A stretch of DNA of 64,000 nt from Micromonosporaceae bacterium KJ-029 (GCA_005402585.1 BIFP01000048.1:124001-188000); one strand, 5' to 3'; counted from the first letter of the stretch, positions 15,126-24,477 are shown. Program-made: numbers and translations. Notes: generated by a model from the sequence alone, not told the origin.

Positions 15126-17576
15126 TCAGCCGATCGGGGCGACGACCGTCTGCTTGTTGAAGTTCTTACCGTTGCCGTCAGGCTTGTAGTTCTTCTCCAC
15201 GTTGCCCCGCGCGTCCACCGAGAACCAGTGAACCGTCGTGCCAGCGGGAACGGTCAGCGTCTCCCCGCCCTCGCGGATGCCCGCCGACCCGTAGAGGGCC
15301 GACTCGTAGGTGGGCTTGGCACCATCGAGGGTGTAGAAAACCGCCGCCGGCTCGTCGGTCTCGAACTTCAGGTCGACCATGCCCGCCGTGGCGCTCGCGG
15401 TGACCGACAGCGAGCTGGTCGGCCGCTGGTGGTCGGTGTCGAAGTCGCGGGCCACCCGCAGCATCTCCACCAGACCGTTGGAGAACTCCATCGTCTCCTC
15501 GTGGGCGGAAGCCCACGGAGGCTGGAAGGAGGTGCCGACCTCGAAGTTCCAGGCGTAGATGCCGTACTTGTACCAGAGCATGTCACCGGAGTTGCCGGCC
15601 GCCGAGTAGAGAACGTCAGCGATCGGACCGGTACGCGCCGGAGTGACCGCCAGGTTGCGGTGCCGCTTGATGGCGGTCAGGATCCGCGACGAGGCACCCC
15701 AGAACAACGACTCCTCGGCCAGCGTCGGCCGCGGCGCCGAGATCCGACCCGGGGTCGCGTACGCACCCGGCGACCACATGAAGTAGTTACCCGAAGAGTG
15801 CAGGTTCATCGAGAACTTGATGTTCCCCCGGGACGCCAACCAGTCGACGTTCTTGTTCTCCGGCTCCGACAGCTCGCTGGGCCCGGCGTACGTGCCGCTG
15901 GTGCAGCTGGACGACGCACCCGAGTAGCCGTCGAACAGGCTGTACTCGGTGTAGTTGCGGTTGTTGTCCACACCCCACGAGGTACGGCCGAGGAAGTCCC
16001 CGGAGCTCTCCGGCGTGCAGTGGTTGGTCATGTTCTTACGCTGCGAGTTGAAGTCGTAGAACGAGTAGTGCCCGCCATCCGGGTTGATCGACGGGGCGAT
16101 CCAGATGTCCAGGTTGTCCACCAGCTGCTTGGTACGACCGTCGTGGGCGTAGTTGCGCAGCAGCCGCTCAGCGGTTTCGATGGTGACCAGCGGCGGGACC
16201 CACTCCCGGGCGTGCTCCTGGGCGTAGGCCAGCACGCCGAGCTTGGAGCCGTCGCGGTGCTTGCCGATGCGGATGGCGTACACCGGGTGCGGATCGCGGG
16301 AGACCGACGCCGGCGCCGACAGGCCGTCCGACAGCGCGGTCCGCGCGGCCGGCGCGACCACGCCGGTGCCCGTGCTACCCCGGTAGGTGTACGCCTTCAG
16401 CAGCGACCCGGCCTGGCCGTTGAGCGCGGCGACGACCTGCGCGGCGGTGCTGGTGACGGTGCCGCTGGCGTTGGTGGCGAGGCTGACCCGGACCTGGGTG
16501 CCGGTGACGGTCACCGACAGGGGCGAGTTGGCGGCGCCGGGGTTGGCCAGCTCGACCGAGACGTCGTTGCCGCCCTCGTGACCCCAGGCCAGGGAGTCCA
16601 CGCCGACCCGGCTGGCGTTGGCGGTGCCGAGCACCGCCTGTGCCTTACGCCGGTAGCCGTTGGTCTTGTACGGCAGCTCGACGATCTCGGAGATCTTCGG
16701 GTACTGCGCGGCCAGGGCCTTGATCCGGTCGTACAGCTCGGTCGGCGTGAGGTAGCTGCCGACGAAGTCCTTCTGGTAGCCCGGCCCCTCCGGGTTCGTG
16801 TCGGGGATCGGCAGCCACTCGTTCACCTTGGCCACCGCGACGTCACCGGTGGGGCTGGTGATCCGCACGTAGTCGGGCCGGCTGGTCACGTTCGCAGCGC
16901 CCCGGTGGTACATGTAGACGCCAGCGTCGACGAAGCGGGTGATGTTCTGGGTACCGCCGGAACCGATCTCGGTGCCCGGCCCGCTGTCCCGCTCCACGGT
17001 CAGCGCGTTGGTGGCCGTCTGGCCCTGCGCCCACTTCGCCTCCACCGACAGCACCTGGCTGGTGCCGGAGGTGTAGTAGTCGGCGCGAATGATCTTGACG
17101 TCGGAGATGGTGGACTGGGCCGAGAACGTGGCCGCCGCGGCGAACTCCTGGTTCTCCGCCAGGTGTGCGGCGATGGTCGCCTCGCGCTCGTCGATCCGGG
17201 CCTCGGCGTCGGCCGGCGTGTGCAGAACCTCGCCGAAGGTGAAGCCGGCCTGGGTCAGCGTGGCGACCTCGTTGCCGGTCACCACGGCGTGCACGACAAT
17301 GCCGTCCTCGGTGTGGTCGACGTGGTGGTCGAGGTCGACGCCGGTGGCCACCAGCGCGTCCAGCTCGGCGTTGTCGGCCAGCAGCACCTCGACCACGTTG
17401 ACCGCCTCGTCGGCGAGTCGACCGAGGTCGGAGGGGGTTTCGGTGGTGGGTGCCGCAGCCTGCGGCACGACGGCCACCGCCGGGCTGACCATCAGCAGCA
17501 CGGCCGTGCCGGCCGCCAGCGCGGCCGACGCGGGTAGCCGGCGTCGCCACCGGGAACGGGTACGGAATTCGGACAT
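15126..17576 (-). CDS. Secreted zinc carboxypeptidase (M14), short paralogue
   Basis: 816-residue paralogue of the preceding M14 gene, with nearly identical signal peptide, peptidase core (EHAREW, NPDGG, NLHSSGNY, EETMEFSNG) and CHB_HEX-like tail (FYTLDGAKPTYES). It stops about 106 residues earlier, lacking the last domain of the long copy. Stretches of the core are almost identical at DNA level (for example around 12740-12990 against 15560-15810), so duplication is recent or maintained by gene conversion. It is predicted to trim extracellular peptides from the C-terminus. Confidence 0.92.
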   Translation of the reverse strand: MSEFRTRSRWRRRLPASAALAAGTAVLLMVSPAVAVVPQAAAPTTETPSDLGRLADEAVNVVEVLLADNAELDALVATGVDLDHHVDHTEDGIVVHAVVTGNEVATLTQAGFTFGEVLHTPADAEARIDEREATIAAHLAENQEFAAAATFSAQSTISDVKIIRADYYTSGTSQVLSVEAKWAQGQTATNALTVERDSGPGTEIGSGGTQNITRFVDAGVYMYHRGAANVTSRPDYVRITSPTGDVAVAKVNEWLPIPDTNPEGPGYQKDFVGSYLTPTELYDRIKALAAQYPKISEIVELPYKTNGYRRKAQAVLGTANASRVGVDSLAWGHEGGNDVSVELANPGAANSPLSVTVTGTQVRVSLATNASGTVTSTAAQVVAALNGQAGSLLKAYTYRGSTGTGVVAPAARTALSDGLSAPASVSRDPHPVYAIRIGKHRDGSKLGVLAYAQEHAREWVPPLVTIETAERLLRNYAHDGRTKQLVDNLDIWIAPSINPDGGHYSFYDFNSQRKNMTNHCTPESSGDFLGRTSWGVDNNRNYTEYSLFDGYSGASSSCTSGTYAGPSELSEPENKNVDWLASRGNIKFSMNLHSSGNYFMWSPGAYATPGRISAPRPTLAEESLFWGASSRILTAIKRHRNLAVTPARTGPIADVLYSAAGNSGDMLWYKYGIYAWNFEVGTSFQPPWASAHEETMEFSNGLVEMLRVARDFDTDHQRPTSSLSVTASATAGMVDLKFETDEPAAVFYTLDGAKPTYESALYGSAGIREGGETLTVPAGTTVHWFSVDARGNVEKNYKPDGNGKNFNKQTVVAPIG

Positions 17577-17891
17577 GAGGCTGTCGCCCCTTCTCGGCGT
17601 GCGGCGCGGACGGGGTTGCGCGGCTCGCCTCGGCTGCCCTCAGCTCCGTGGACAGCCATTTCGACGCGCACTGCTCGACGCTGCCCGCATCGCCGTTACG
17701 CAGCGTCGCGCATCCGGTAGACCCGGAGTGAATGATCCAGGTGACGTCATCTTTCGCCCGCCGATCGTGATCTGTCAATCATCGGCGGGTGACCGCGCCC
17801 ACCTCGCCCCAACCCGCCACGGAAACAGCGTTTGACCTGCGTGCAGACTGGAGAGCAGAAGCGTGCAGCTCGAAGCGAGGGGGGATCACGC
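17577..17891. promoter_or_regulatory. Divergent upstream region, copy of the other M14 upstream region
   Basis: 315 bases between divergent starts without a supported gene. It carries the CATCTTTCGCCCGCCGA-N5-ATCTGTCAATC block at 17748 shared with the other M14 upstream region. TTTGACCTGC near 17830 contains a TTGACC hexamer that could be a -35 box for the rightward gene. A GAGGGGGG ribosome binding site precedes GTG 17892. Confidence 0.45.
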
Positions 17892-18209
17892 GTGTCTGAG
17901 AACGCCGACCGGCCCAGCCACACCACCGACCGACCCGACGACGTCACCGACCCACTGCTGTGGCGGCTCGCCCTGGACGTCGCCGACGCCCACGCGCCGG
18001 CCGAGGACGGCGGCTGCGCCCACCTGCTCTGCGCCGGCCAGGACTGGCCCTGCGCGCCGTGGCAGCGGGCCCAGCGGGCGCTCAGCCTGGCCCAGGGCGG
18101 CCCGACGGACGAGCCGGCGGCATCCACGGCCCCGCAGTGGACCGGCTGGTCCGACCCGGCGTCCGGCTGGGCCCCGGAGCAGTCCCGCCGCGGGACGGCC
18201 GCCGCCTGA
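17892..18209 (+). CDS. Small hypothetical protein with three clustered cysteines
   Basis: 105 residues from GTG 17892. It is acidic, with a central CAHLLC...WPCAPWQRAQRAL segment that is the only conserved-looking part; no family recognised. It ends 30 bases before the HTH regulator gene, with that regulator's operator in between. It may belong to the same small regulon. Confidence 0.6.
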   Translation: MSENADRPSHTTDRPDDVTDPLLWRLALDVADAHAPAEDGGCAHLLCAGQDWPCAPWQRAQRALSLAQGGPTDEPAASTAPQWTGWSDPASGWAPEQSRRGTAAA

Positions 18210-18215
18210 ACCGGG

Positions 18216-18242
18216 CACCTGTCAATGTAGCGTTGACAGGTG
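18216..18242. promoter_or_regulatory. Operator overlapping the start of the HTH regulator gene
   Basis: Perfect inverted repeat CACCTGTCAA-N7-TTGACAGGTG; the final GTG is the start codon of the regulator gene. The core GTCAA-N7-TTGAC occurs again at 18704-18720, before the MFS gene. Position and symmetry fit autorepression by the encoded HTH protein. Confidence 0.7.
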
Positions 18243-18719
18243 CCTGACGCGCTGGACCGCCTCACCGGGATCCCGACGGCCCGGGACCGCCTTGACGAAG
18301 CGGAACTGGATCTCATCGACCAGGCCCGGCAGGCCGGCGCGACCTGGACGCAGGTCGCTGACGCCCTCGGGCTGAGCAGCCGGCAGGCCGCCGAGCAGCG
18401 GCGCCAACGCCTGGCCGCCGCACGCCGGTCCCGGCGGGCGAACCTCGACCTGCGCTGGCCACCCGAGGTCGCCGCGTTGCGGGCCCTGCTCGACGCGCTT
18501 CAGCGCTGGATCGACACCGACCGCCGCTGGGAGACGCGGTTTCCCCGGGCCGCGCTGACCCGCCGTACAGCCGCGATCGCCCTGGCCGCGGAGCCCGGCG
18601 GCCTGCACGACCTGGCCCAGCACGTCGCCCTCGACCTCGCAGCGGCCGGCCCCAGGCTGCCGATACCGGTACGCACCGTCGCCCGAGACCTCACGGCGGT
18701 GCTGTCAACACATCATTGA
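18240..18719 (+). CDS. Small helix-turn-helix regulator
   Basis: 159 residues from GTG 18240. An N-terminal HTH is visible at about residues 33-57 (ATWTQVADALGLSSRQAAEQRR), followed by a basic helix and a helical C-terminal part of unknown family. Its start codon lies inside a perfect palindrome, and a second copy of the palindrome core overlaps its stop (TGA 18717-18719) and precedes the MFS exporter gene. The simplest reading is an autoregulated repressor that also controls the exporter, perhaps responding to an exported compound. Confidence 0.8.
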   Translation: MPDALDRLTGIPTARDRLDEAELDLIDQARQAGATWTQVADALGLSSRQAAEQRRQRLAAARRSRRANLDLRWPPEVAALRALLDALQRWIDTDRRWETRFPRAALTRRTAAIALAAEPGGLHDLAQHVALDLAAAGPRLPIPVRTVARDLTAVLSTHH

Positions 18720-18720
18720 C
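18704..18720. promoter_or_regulatory. Second copy of the HTH operator, upstream of the MFS gene
   Basis: GTCAA-N7-TTGAC with the same spacing as the core of the 18216-18242 palindrome. It ends 76 bases before the MFS start codon, overlapping the regulator's stop. Confidence 0.6.
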
Positions 18721-18796
18721 GTCCCGCCGCCACTCTTGCCGTCGACAGGCTCAAGACTGAGGCTATGAGTCATCCCGACTCAACCCTGGAGGGCTC

Positions 18797-19969
18797 GTGC
18801 GGCGTAACGCGGTCCTGTTCGTGACGATCTCCGTGCTGTCCGGCTTCGGCAGCAGCGCGATGTCCCTGGTCGCCGGCATCTGGATCCTCGACCTCACCGG
18901 CTCCCCCAGCCGCGCCGCCCTCGCCGGACTCTGCGTCTACGCGCCGACGCTGGCCGGCCCCTGGATCGGTGCGCTCATCGACCGGGTGCCCCGCCGACCG
19001 CTCGTCATCGCGGCCAACCTGACCCTCGCCGCCGCGCTGCCGACCCTGCTCGCGGTCCGTGGGCCCGACCAGATCTGGCTGATCTTCGCCGTCGCCACCG
19101 CCTACGGCGTCAGCTACGTGCTGATCGACGCCGGCGAGAACGCACTACTGCCCGCCGCGGTGCCGGCAGACCGGCTCGGTGACGTCAACGGCTGGCGCTC
19201 CAGCGCCCAGGAGGGCATGAAGCTCGTCGCCCCACTGGCCGGCGCCGGCCTGTACGCCTGGCAGGGCGGCCACCTGGTCGCCCTGGTCAGCGCCGCCGTC
19301 CCGGTCGTCGTGGCCGCCCTGTACGCGGCGCTGCGGCTCACTGCCCCACCGGCCGGCCCCGCCCCGGCCGACCACCCCCGGGGCGTCCGCACCGGCCTCA
19401 CCGCACTTCTCGGACGGCGAATGCTGCGCACGTGCGTGCTGCTGGCGGCGGCGGCCATCGCGATGTCGGGCTTCACCACCGCCGCCGGATTCGCGATCGT
19501 CACCGACGAACTCGGTCTGCCGTCGACCTTCCTCGGCGTGCTGGTCAGCGCCCAGGGTGGCGGGTCGATCGTCGCCGGCGCCGTCGTCGGCCGGCTGATC
19601 GCCCGACAGGAACCGCTCGCCGTGGCCGCCGCGGGCACGGCGCTGTTCGCCGCCAGCTGCCTGGTGCGCTGCCTCCCGTGGTGGCCGGCCGTGCTCGCGG
19701 CCTCGGTGGCCGCCGGCGCCGGCCTCGTTCTGGCCCTCGTCGCGGCGGTGACGGCGGTGCAGACGCAGACCCCGGACGCGCTGCTGGGCCGGGTCGCCGC
19801 CACGGCCAACACCGTCATGTTCGGCCCGATCACCCTGGCGATACCGCTCGGCGCCGCCGCCGTCGGTTGGGGAGCCCGCCCGCCGCTCGTCCTCGCCGCG
19901 ATGGCCTGCCTCGGCGCGTGCGCCCTGGCGTACCGGGCGGCCACCAGCCCGATCGCGGCGCGGGCGTAG
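18797..19969 (+). CDS. MFS transporter
   Basis: 390-residue integral membrane protein with about 12 hydrophobic segments, the MFS-3 (enterobactin-exporter-like/macrolide efflux) type. The loop RVPRRPLVI after helix 2 corresponds to the MFS signature. GTG 18797 has a GGAGG ribosome binding site 4 bases upstream. It is preceded by an HTH gene and a matching operator, so drug-type efflux under local repression is likely; the substrate is unknown. Confidence 0.88.
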   Translation: MRRNAVLFVTISVLSGFGSSAMSLVAGIWILDLTGSPSRAALAGLCVYAPTLAGPWIGALIDRVPRRPLVIAANLTLAAALPTLLAVRGPDQIWLIFAVATAYGVSYVLIDAGENALLPAAVPADRLGDVNGWRSSAQEGMKLVAPLAGAGLYAWQGGHLVALVSAAVPVVVAALYAALRLTAPPAGPAPADHPRGVRTGLTALLGRRMLRTCVLLAAAAIAMSGFTTAAGFAIVTDELGLPSTFLGVLVSAQGGGSIVAGAVVGRLIARQEPLAVAAAGTALFAASCLVRCLPWWPAVLAASVAAGAGLVLALVAAVTAVQTQTPDALLGRVAATANTVMFGPITLAIPLGAAAVGWGARPPLVLAAMACLGACALAYRAATSPIAARA

Positions 19970-19993
19970 CCAGGCCGGTCCCGGCACGCCCAT

Positions 19994-20054
19994 GCTCGAT
20001 CCGGGATCGTGCGGTGTCCCCGTCGCAACGAGGCCACTCGATCCCGGATCGAGC
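19994..20054. terminator. Long inverted repeat between convergent MFS and htpG genes
   Basis: Perfect 16-base arms GCTCGATCCGGGATCG (19994-20009) and CGATCCCGGATCGAGC (20039-20054) with a 29-base loop. Each arm is itself almost palindromic around ATCCGGGAT. It probably ends transcription in both directions. Confidence 0.6.
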
Positions 20055-20066
20055 GTGATCATCCCC

Positions 20067-21980
20067 CTAGAGGGTGCGGGCGAGCCGGTCGGCGAGGATC
20101 CGGGAGAACCGCGACGGGTCGGCCAGGTCGCCGCCCTCGGCGAGCAGCGCCATGCCGTACAGCAACTCGGCGGTCTCCGCCAGCGACGGCTCGGCGCCAC
20201 CCTGCTCGTGCGCCTTGCGCAGCCCGGCGACAAGCGGGTGGTCCGGGTTGACCTCCAGGATCCGCTTGACCTTCGGCACCTCGTGGCCCATCGCCCGGTA
20301 CATCTTCTCCAGGGTCGGGGTGATGTCGTTGGCGTCGCCGACCACGCAGGCCGGGGAGGTGGTCAGCCGCGACGACAGGCGGACCTCCTTGACCGAGTCG
20401 GCCAGCACACCGCCCATCCAGCCGAGCAGGTCGGCGTACTCGGCGCGCTGCCGCTCCCGCTCGGCCTCGGCCTCGGTCCGCTCCTCCTCGGTGTCCAGGT
20501 CGACCTGGCCCTTGGCGACCGAGCGCAGCGTCTTGCCGTCGTAGCTGCCCACCTGCTCCACCCAGACCTCGTCGACCGGGTCGGTGAGCAGCAGCACCTC
20601 GTAGCCCTTGGCCCGGAACGCCTCCATGTGCGGGGAGTTCTCGATGGTGGCGCGGTTCTCGCCGGTGGCGTAGAAGATGTCGGTCTGGCCGTCCTTCATC
20701 CGGCCGACGTAGCCGGCCAGGTCGGTGTGCTCGGCCGGGTCGTGGGTGGAGGCGACCGACAGGATCTCCAGCAGGACATCCCGGTTGTCGGTGTCGTCGA
20801 TCAGGCCCTCCTTGACCGCGGGCCCGAACTCGGTCCAGAAGGTGCGGTAGCGCTCCGGCTGGTCGGTCTTGAGCTCCTTGACGGTGGTGAGGACCTTCTT
20901 GACCAGGCGGCGGCGCACGGCCCGGATCTGCCGGTCCTGCTGGAGGATCTCCCGGGAGATGTTCAGCGACAAATCGTGGGCGTCCACCACACCCTTGACG
21001 AAGCGCAGGTAGTTGGGCATGAGCGCGTCACAGTCGTCCATGATGAAGACGCGCTTGACGTAGAGCTGAACGCCCCGGCGCCCCTGTGGGGAGAAGAGGT
21101 CGAGCGGCGCGTGCGACGGGATGAACAGCAGCGCCTCGTACTCGAAGGTCCCCTCGCCCCGCATGTGGATGGTTTCGAGGGGGTCCGCCCAGTCGTGGCT
21201 GACGTGCTTGTAGAACTCGTGGTACTCGGCCGGCTCGACCTCGCCGCGCGGGCGGGCCCACAGCGCCTTCATCGAGTTGAGCGTCACCGTCTCGGTGGTG
21301 GTCTCGTCGCCCTCGCCCGGACGCTGCACGGCCATCCGGATCGGGTGGGCGATGAAGTCCGAGTACCGCTTGACGATCTCACGGATCGTCCACTCGGCGG
21401 TGTAGTCGTGCAGGTTGTCCTCGTCGTCGACCGGCTTGAGGTGCAGGGTCACCGCCGTGCCCTGGGGTGCGTCGTCGAGCGGGGCCACGGTGTAGGTGCC
21501 CGCGCCGGTGGACTCCCAGCGGGTGCCGCCGCTCTCACCGGCCCGGCGGGTGACCAGCTCGACCCGGTCGGCGACCATGAACGCGGCGTAGAAACCGACC
21601 CCGAACTGGCCGATCAGCTCCTGCGACGCGCCCGCGTCCTTGGCCTCGCGCAGCTGGCGCAGCAGCTCGGCGGTGCCGGACTTGGCGATCGTGCCGATGA
21701 CGGAGACGACCTCGTCGCGGGTCATGCCGACACCGTTGTCCCGCACGGTGAGGGTGCGGGCGTCCCGGTCGACCTCGATGGCGATGTGCAGGTCGCCGGT
21801 GTCGACGGCGAGGTCCTTGTCGACCAGTGCAGCCAGACGCAGCTTGTCCAGCGCGTCGGAGGCGTTCGAGATCAGTTCGCGGAGGAAGACGTCCTTGTTG
21901 GAGTAGATCGAGTGGACCATCAGCTGAAGCAGCTGACGTGCCTCGGCCTGGAACTCCAACGTCTCGGTCGGGTCGTTCAC
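20067..21980 (-). CDS. htpG: Molecular chaperone HtpG (Hsp90)
   Basis: 637-residue cytoplasmic ATP-dependent chaperone of normal bacterial length. The GHKL ATPase motifs are present: ELISNASDALDKLR, DNGVGMTRDEV, and GQFGVGFYAAFMVAD. Middle-domain SLNISREILQQD follows. GTG 21980 (NDPTETLEFQAE) is chosen because Hsp90 homology begins there and AAGGGA precedes it; the open frame upstream is spurious. Confidence 0.95.
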   Translation of the reverse strand: MNDPTETLEFQAEARQLLQLMVHSIYSNKDVFLRELISNASDALDKLRLAALVDKDLAVDTGDLHIAIEVDRDARTLTVRDNGVGMTRDEVVSVIGTIAKSGTAELLRQLREAKDAGASQELIGQFGVGFYAAFMVADRVELVTRRAGESGGTRWESTGAGTYTVAPLDDAPQGTAVTLHLKPVDDEDNLHDYTAEWTIREIVKRYSDFIAHPIRMAVQRPGEGDETTTETVTLNSMKALWARPRGEVEPAEYHEFYKHVSHDWADPLETIHMRGEGTFEYEALLFIPSHAPLDLFSPQGRRGVQLYVKRVFIMDDCDALMPNYLRFVKGVVDAHDLSLNISREILQQDRQIRAVRRRLVKKVLTTVKELKTDQPERYRTFWTEFGPAVKEGLIDDTDNRDVLLEILSVASTHDPAEHTDLAGYVGRMKDGQTDIFYATGENRATIENSPHMEAFRAKGYEVLLLTDPVDEVWVEQVGSYDGKTLRSVAKGQVDLDTEEERTEAEAERERQRAEYADLLGWMGGVLADSVKEVRLSSRLTTSPACVVGDANDITPTLEKMYRAMGHEVPKVKRILEVNPDHPLVAGLRKAHEQGGAEPSLAETAELLYGMALLAEGGDLADPSRFSRILADRLARTL

Positions 21981-22102
21981 ATGCGTTCCCTTCGCTGCGC
22001 GGGCAGCCACGACGGTTCGCGGAAAAGGATACGAGGCGTCGTCCACGCGCGCCCCGTGGTGCACCTCCGCGCCGCCGGCAACCGTCAGCAACCCGGTACG
22101 GC

Positions 22103-22136
22103 GCCGGCCCGGCCCCGGGCCTCGGGGCGGGCCGGC
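22103..22136 (-). terminator. GC hairpin after the GlsB-like gene
   Basis: GCCGGCCCGGCCCC pairs with GGGGCGGGCCGGC (one bulge), 12 bases past the stop of the leftward GlsB-like gene. Confidence 0.6.
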
Positions 22137-22147
22137 GGCGGACGGGG

Positions 22148-22414
22148 TCAGCGTCGGCGGCCGTACGCCCCAGCCACGAACGAGACGCCGATCGCGGCGA
22201 AGGTCACCTGGAGGGCCAGTTCGATCCAGTCGACGCCCCGGGTGTCGGCCACCCCCAGCACCTCGGCGACCAGCGTGCCGAGGAGCGCGGCCACGATACC
22301 GATCAGCATGGTCAGCAGGATCGGGATGCGCTGCTTCCCCGGCACGACGAGCCGGCCGAGCGCACCGATGAGCAGGCCGATGATGATGGCGGTGAAGAAG
22401 CCGGTGATTTCCAC
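22148..22414 (-). CDS. GlsB/YeaQ/YmgE-family stress membrane protein
   Basis: 88 residues from GTG 22414 with a CGGAGGGA ribosome binding site. Three hydrophobic segments and the family motif GALGRLVVPGKQ place it in the transglycosylase-associated/GlsB group of small envelope stress proteins; biochemical role not settled. A paralogue lies at 25786-26055. Confidence 0.85.
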   Translation of the reverse strand: MEITGFFTAIIIGLLIGALGRLVVPGKQRIPILLTMLIGIVAALLGTLVAEVLGVADTRGVDWIELALQVTFAAIGVSFVAGAYGRRR

Positions 22415-22549
22415 GAGAGCCGTCCCTCCGAGCGTCAAACGTCTGGCGCCGAACTGTTGCCCCGGCCGGCGCGCCTGTCAAACTCCGGCACCCATGATGG
22501 GTTCGTCACGCAACCGTCCCGGTCCCGCGCAGCGCCCGTCGGTCGGCAC

Positions 22550-23128
22550 TCAGCGGGGGCTGATCAGGGCCGCGTAGTCGGCCGCGGTGAGCGGGTCCGA
22601 CGACAGCGACAGGTCCGCCCGGGGGACGCGCAACGGTACGCCGTCGCGCAGGAAGATCACCGCCTCGACGTCGGGGCGGGCTCCGAGCGTACACACGATC
22701 TGCCCGTACGCGAGCAACTCGTCGCTGCGGCCGGTGTCCGCGCCGGTCGCGGCGACGGTGACCCGGGCCCGCCCGTCGACGAGCTCGACCACGGCGTTGC
22801 TGAGCGCGCCCGGCAGGGCACTGGTCAGACCGTCGTCGCGTTCGCTGGGCGTCGGCCCGGCGAGCAGGTCCCGCAGTTGCACGTCGACCGGGGGCACCTG
22901 GTCGATCCGGCGGATCGCCGGGATCAGCCGGTCGTCGCGGGTGAAGTAGAGCACCTCGGTCACGGCCCCGGTCTCGGCCGCACTCGGCGCGGCCGTCGCG
23001 GTGTACGGGAACGGTCCGGGCGGCGGGGTCACCGCCCGGGGCCGGTCCTCGGCGGGTACCCCGCACGCGGCGACCACCGTCAGCAGGACGGCGGCCAGCA
23101 GGACACGGGCGGCGCGGGCAGGGGTCAT
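22550..23128 (-). CDS. GerMN-domain lipoprotein
   Basis: 192 residues. Signal peptide with lipobox VVAAC (Cys about residue 22) and a GerMN-like domain (about 55-170; VTEVLYFTRDDRLIPAIR, then LLAGPTPSE). It overlaps the histidine-kinase stop by one base. The order regulator, kinase, GerMN lipoprotein recalls mtrA-mtrB-lpqB, where LpqB also has GerMN, but this protein is far shorter than LpqB. It is likely an accessory factor for the sensor on the outer face of the membrane. Confidence 0.85.
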   Translation of the reverse strand: MTPARAARVLLAAVLLTVVAACGVPAEDRPRAVTPPPGPFPYTATAAPSAAETGAVTEVLYFTRDDRLIPAIRRIDQVPPVDVQLRDLLAGPTPSERDDGLTSALPGALSNAVVELVDGRARVTVAATGADTGRSDELLAYGQIVCTLGARPDVEAVIFLRDGVPLRVPRADLSLSSDPLTAADYAALISPR

Positions 23129-24477
23129 CAGACGCTCCCCGGCAGGGTGATCCGGAACCGGGCACCACCCTCGGGGCGGTCGCTGACCGAGGCGTCGCCG
23201 CCGTGCGCGGCGGCGTGCTGGGCCACCAGCGCGAGCCCGAGCCCGGTGCCGTCACCGCCGCCCCGGTAGTTGGCCGCCCGCCCGCGAACGAAGCGGTCGA
23301 AGATCGCTTCTCGATCCTCCACCGGCACCCCCGGGCCCTCGTCGTCCACCTCGACCACACCGGTGTCGCCGTCGCGGGACAAGCGCACCGAGACCGGACC
23401 CGCGCCGTAGCGCTCGGCGTTGTCGAGCAGATTCGCCAGCACCTGCGCGACGCGGCGCTGGTCCACCCGCCAGGTCGCCGGGGTGTCCGCGGCAAGCCGC
23501 ACCATCGACTCCGACAGGTTCCGGTCACGGCACGCCTGCCGGGCGAGTGCGGCCAGGTCGACCGGCTCGCGGTGCACCGGCTGATCGCTGCGCGCCAGGT
23601 CCAGCAGATCGTTGACCAGCTGCTGGAAGCGGTCGATCTCGTCGGCCACCAGCCGGGCCGCGGTGGCGGTCCGCTCGTCCTGGTTCTTTCGGCGGCGGGA
23701 CAGCACGCTCGCCGCCGCGGCGAGCGTCTGCAGCGGTGAGCGCAGCTCGTGGCTGACGTCGGCGGCGAAGCGCCGGTCCCGGTCGATGCGCTGGGCCAGT
23801 TCGTCGACCATCCGGTTGAACGAGGTGGACAACCGGGTCAGGTCCGGGTCGGTGTCCGGGGTGAGGCGGGTGGTGAAGTCACCGGCGGCGATCCGCTCGG
23901 CGGCGTCGGCGACGGCGGTCAGCGGGCGCAGCCCGTGCCGGGTGGCGTACCAGCCAAGCGCCGCCCCCGACCCGGCCACCATGATCGCTACTGCGGTCAG
24001 CGCCAGCGCGAGGATCTGGAAGGTCTGCTCCAACTCGCGCAGCGAGGCGATCTCGTAGAAGGACGCCGACTCCGACAGCGGTACGCCGACCACCATGACC
24101 GGCTGGTCGGCGACCCGGACCCGCTGCACCGCCGGCTCCCCCGCCGTGACCAGCCCCCGCAGCCGCTCGGGGATGGCGGCCCCGTTGTCGGCGGCACGGC
24201 CGTACCACTCGTTGTTGAGGTACAGCACCGCCCGCCGGCTGGTGCCGGTGTCCAGCGCCCGCAGCGCCTCGCCGACGTCGGGATTCTCGGTGTCCAGCCC
24301 GGCGCGGACCACCGCCGCGTCGTAGTACGCCGCCCGCAGCACGGTGCGTTCCCGCTCGTCAAGCAGCGTACGGCGAGTCAGCTCGTACGACACCAGGGCC
24401 ATCGAGGCCGACAGCAGCAGCGCCCCCACCGCGAACGCGGCGGTGACCCGGGCACGCAGTCCGAGGCGTCTCATCAC
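23128..24477 (-). CDS. Sensor histidine kinase with HAMP domain
   Basis: 449 residues. Two membrane helices (about 12-30 and 165-185) flank an extracytoplasmic sensor region; a HAMP domain is followed by HisKA with the phospho-acceptor VSHELRSPL, then HATPase_c with N-box LDNAERYG, DEGPGV and GTGLGLAL. The start is GTG 24477, overlapping the response-regulator stop by GTGA. It forms an operon with the regulator upstream and the GerMN lipoprotein downstream. Confidence 0.93.
   Translation of the reverse strand: MMRRLGLRARVTAAFAVGALLLSASMALVSYELTRRTLLDERERTVLRAAYYDAAVVRAGLDTENPDVGEALRALDTGTSRRAVLYLNNEWYGRAADNGAAIPERLRGLVTAGEPAVQRVRVADQPVMVVGVPLSESASFYEIASLRELEQTFQILALALTAVAIMVAGSGAALGWYATRHGLRPLTAVADAAERIAAGDFTTRLTPDTDPDLTRLSTSFNRMVDELAQRIDRDRRFAADVSHELRSPLQTLAAAASVLSRRRKNQDERTATAARLVADEIDRFQQLVNDLLDLARSDQPVHREPVDLAALARQACRDRNLSESMVRLAADTPATWRVDQRRVAQVLANLLDNAERYGAGPVSVRLSRDGDTGVVEVDDEGPGVPVEDREAIFDRFVRGRAANYRGGGDGTGLGLALVAQHAAAHGGDASVSDRPEGGARFRITLPGSV

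Noticed and set aside
20067..22481. N-terminally extended HtpG starting far upstream of 21980
   Set aside because: The extension runs antisense through the GlsB-like gene region without homology; Hsp90 similarity begins right at the GTG at 21980.
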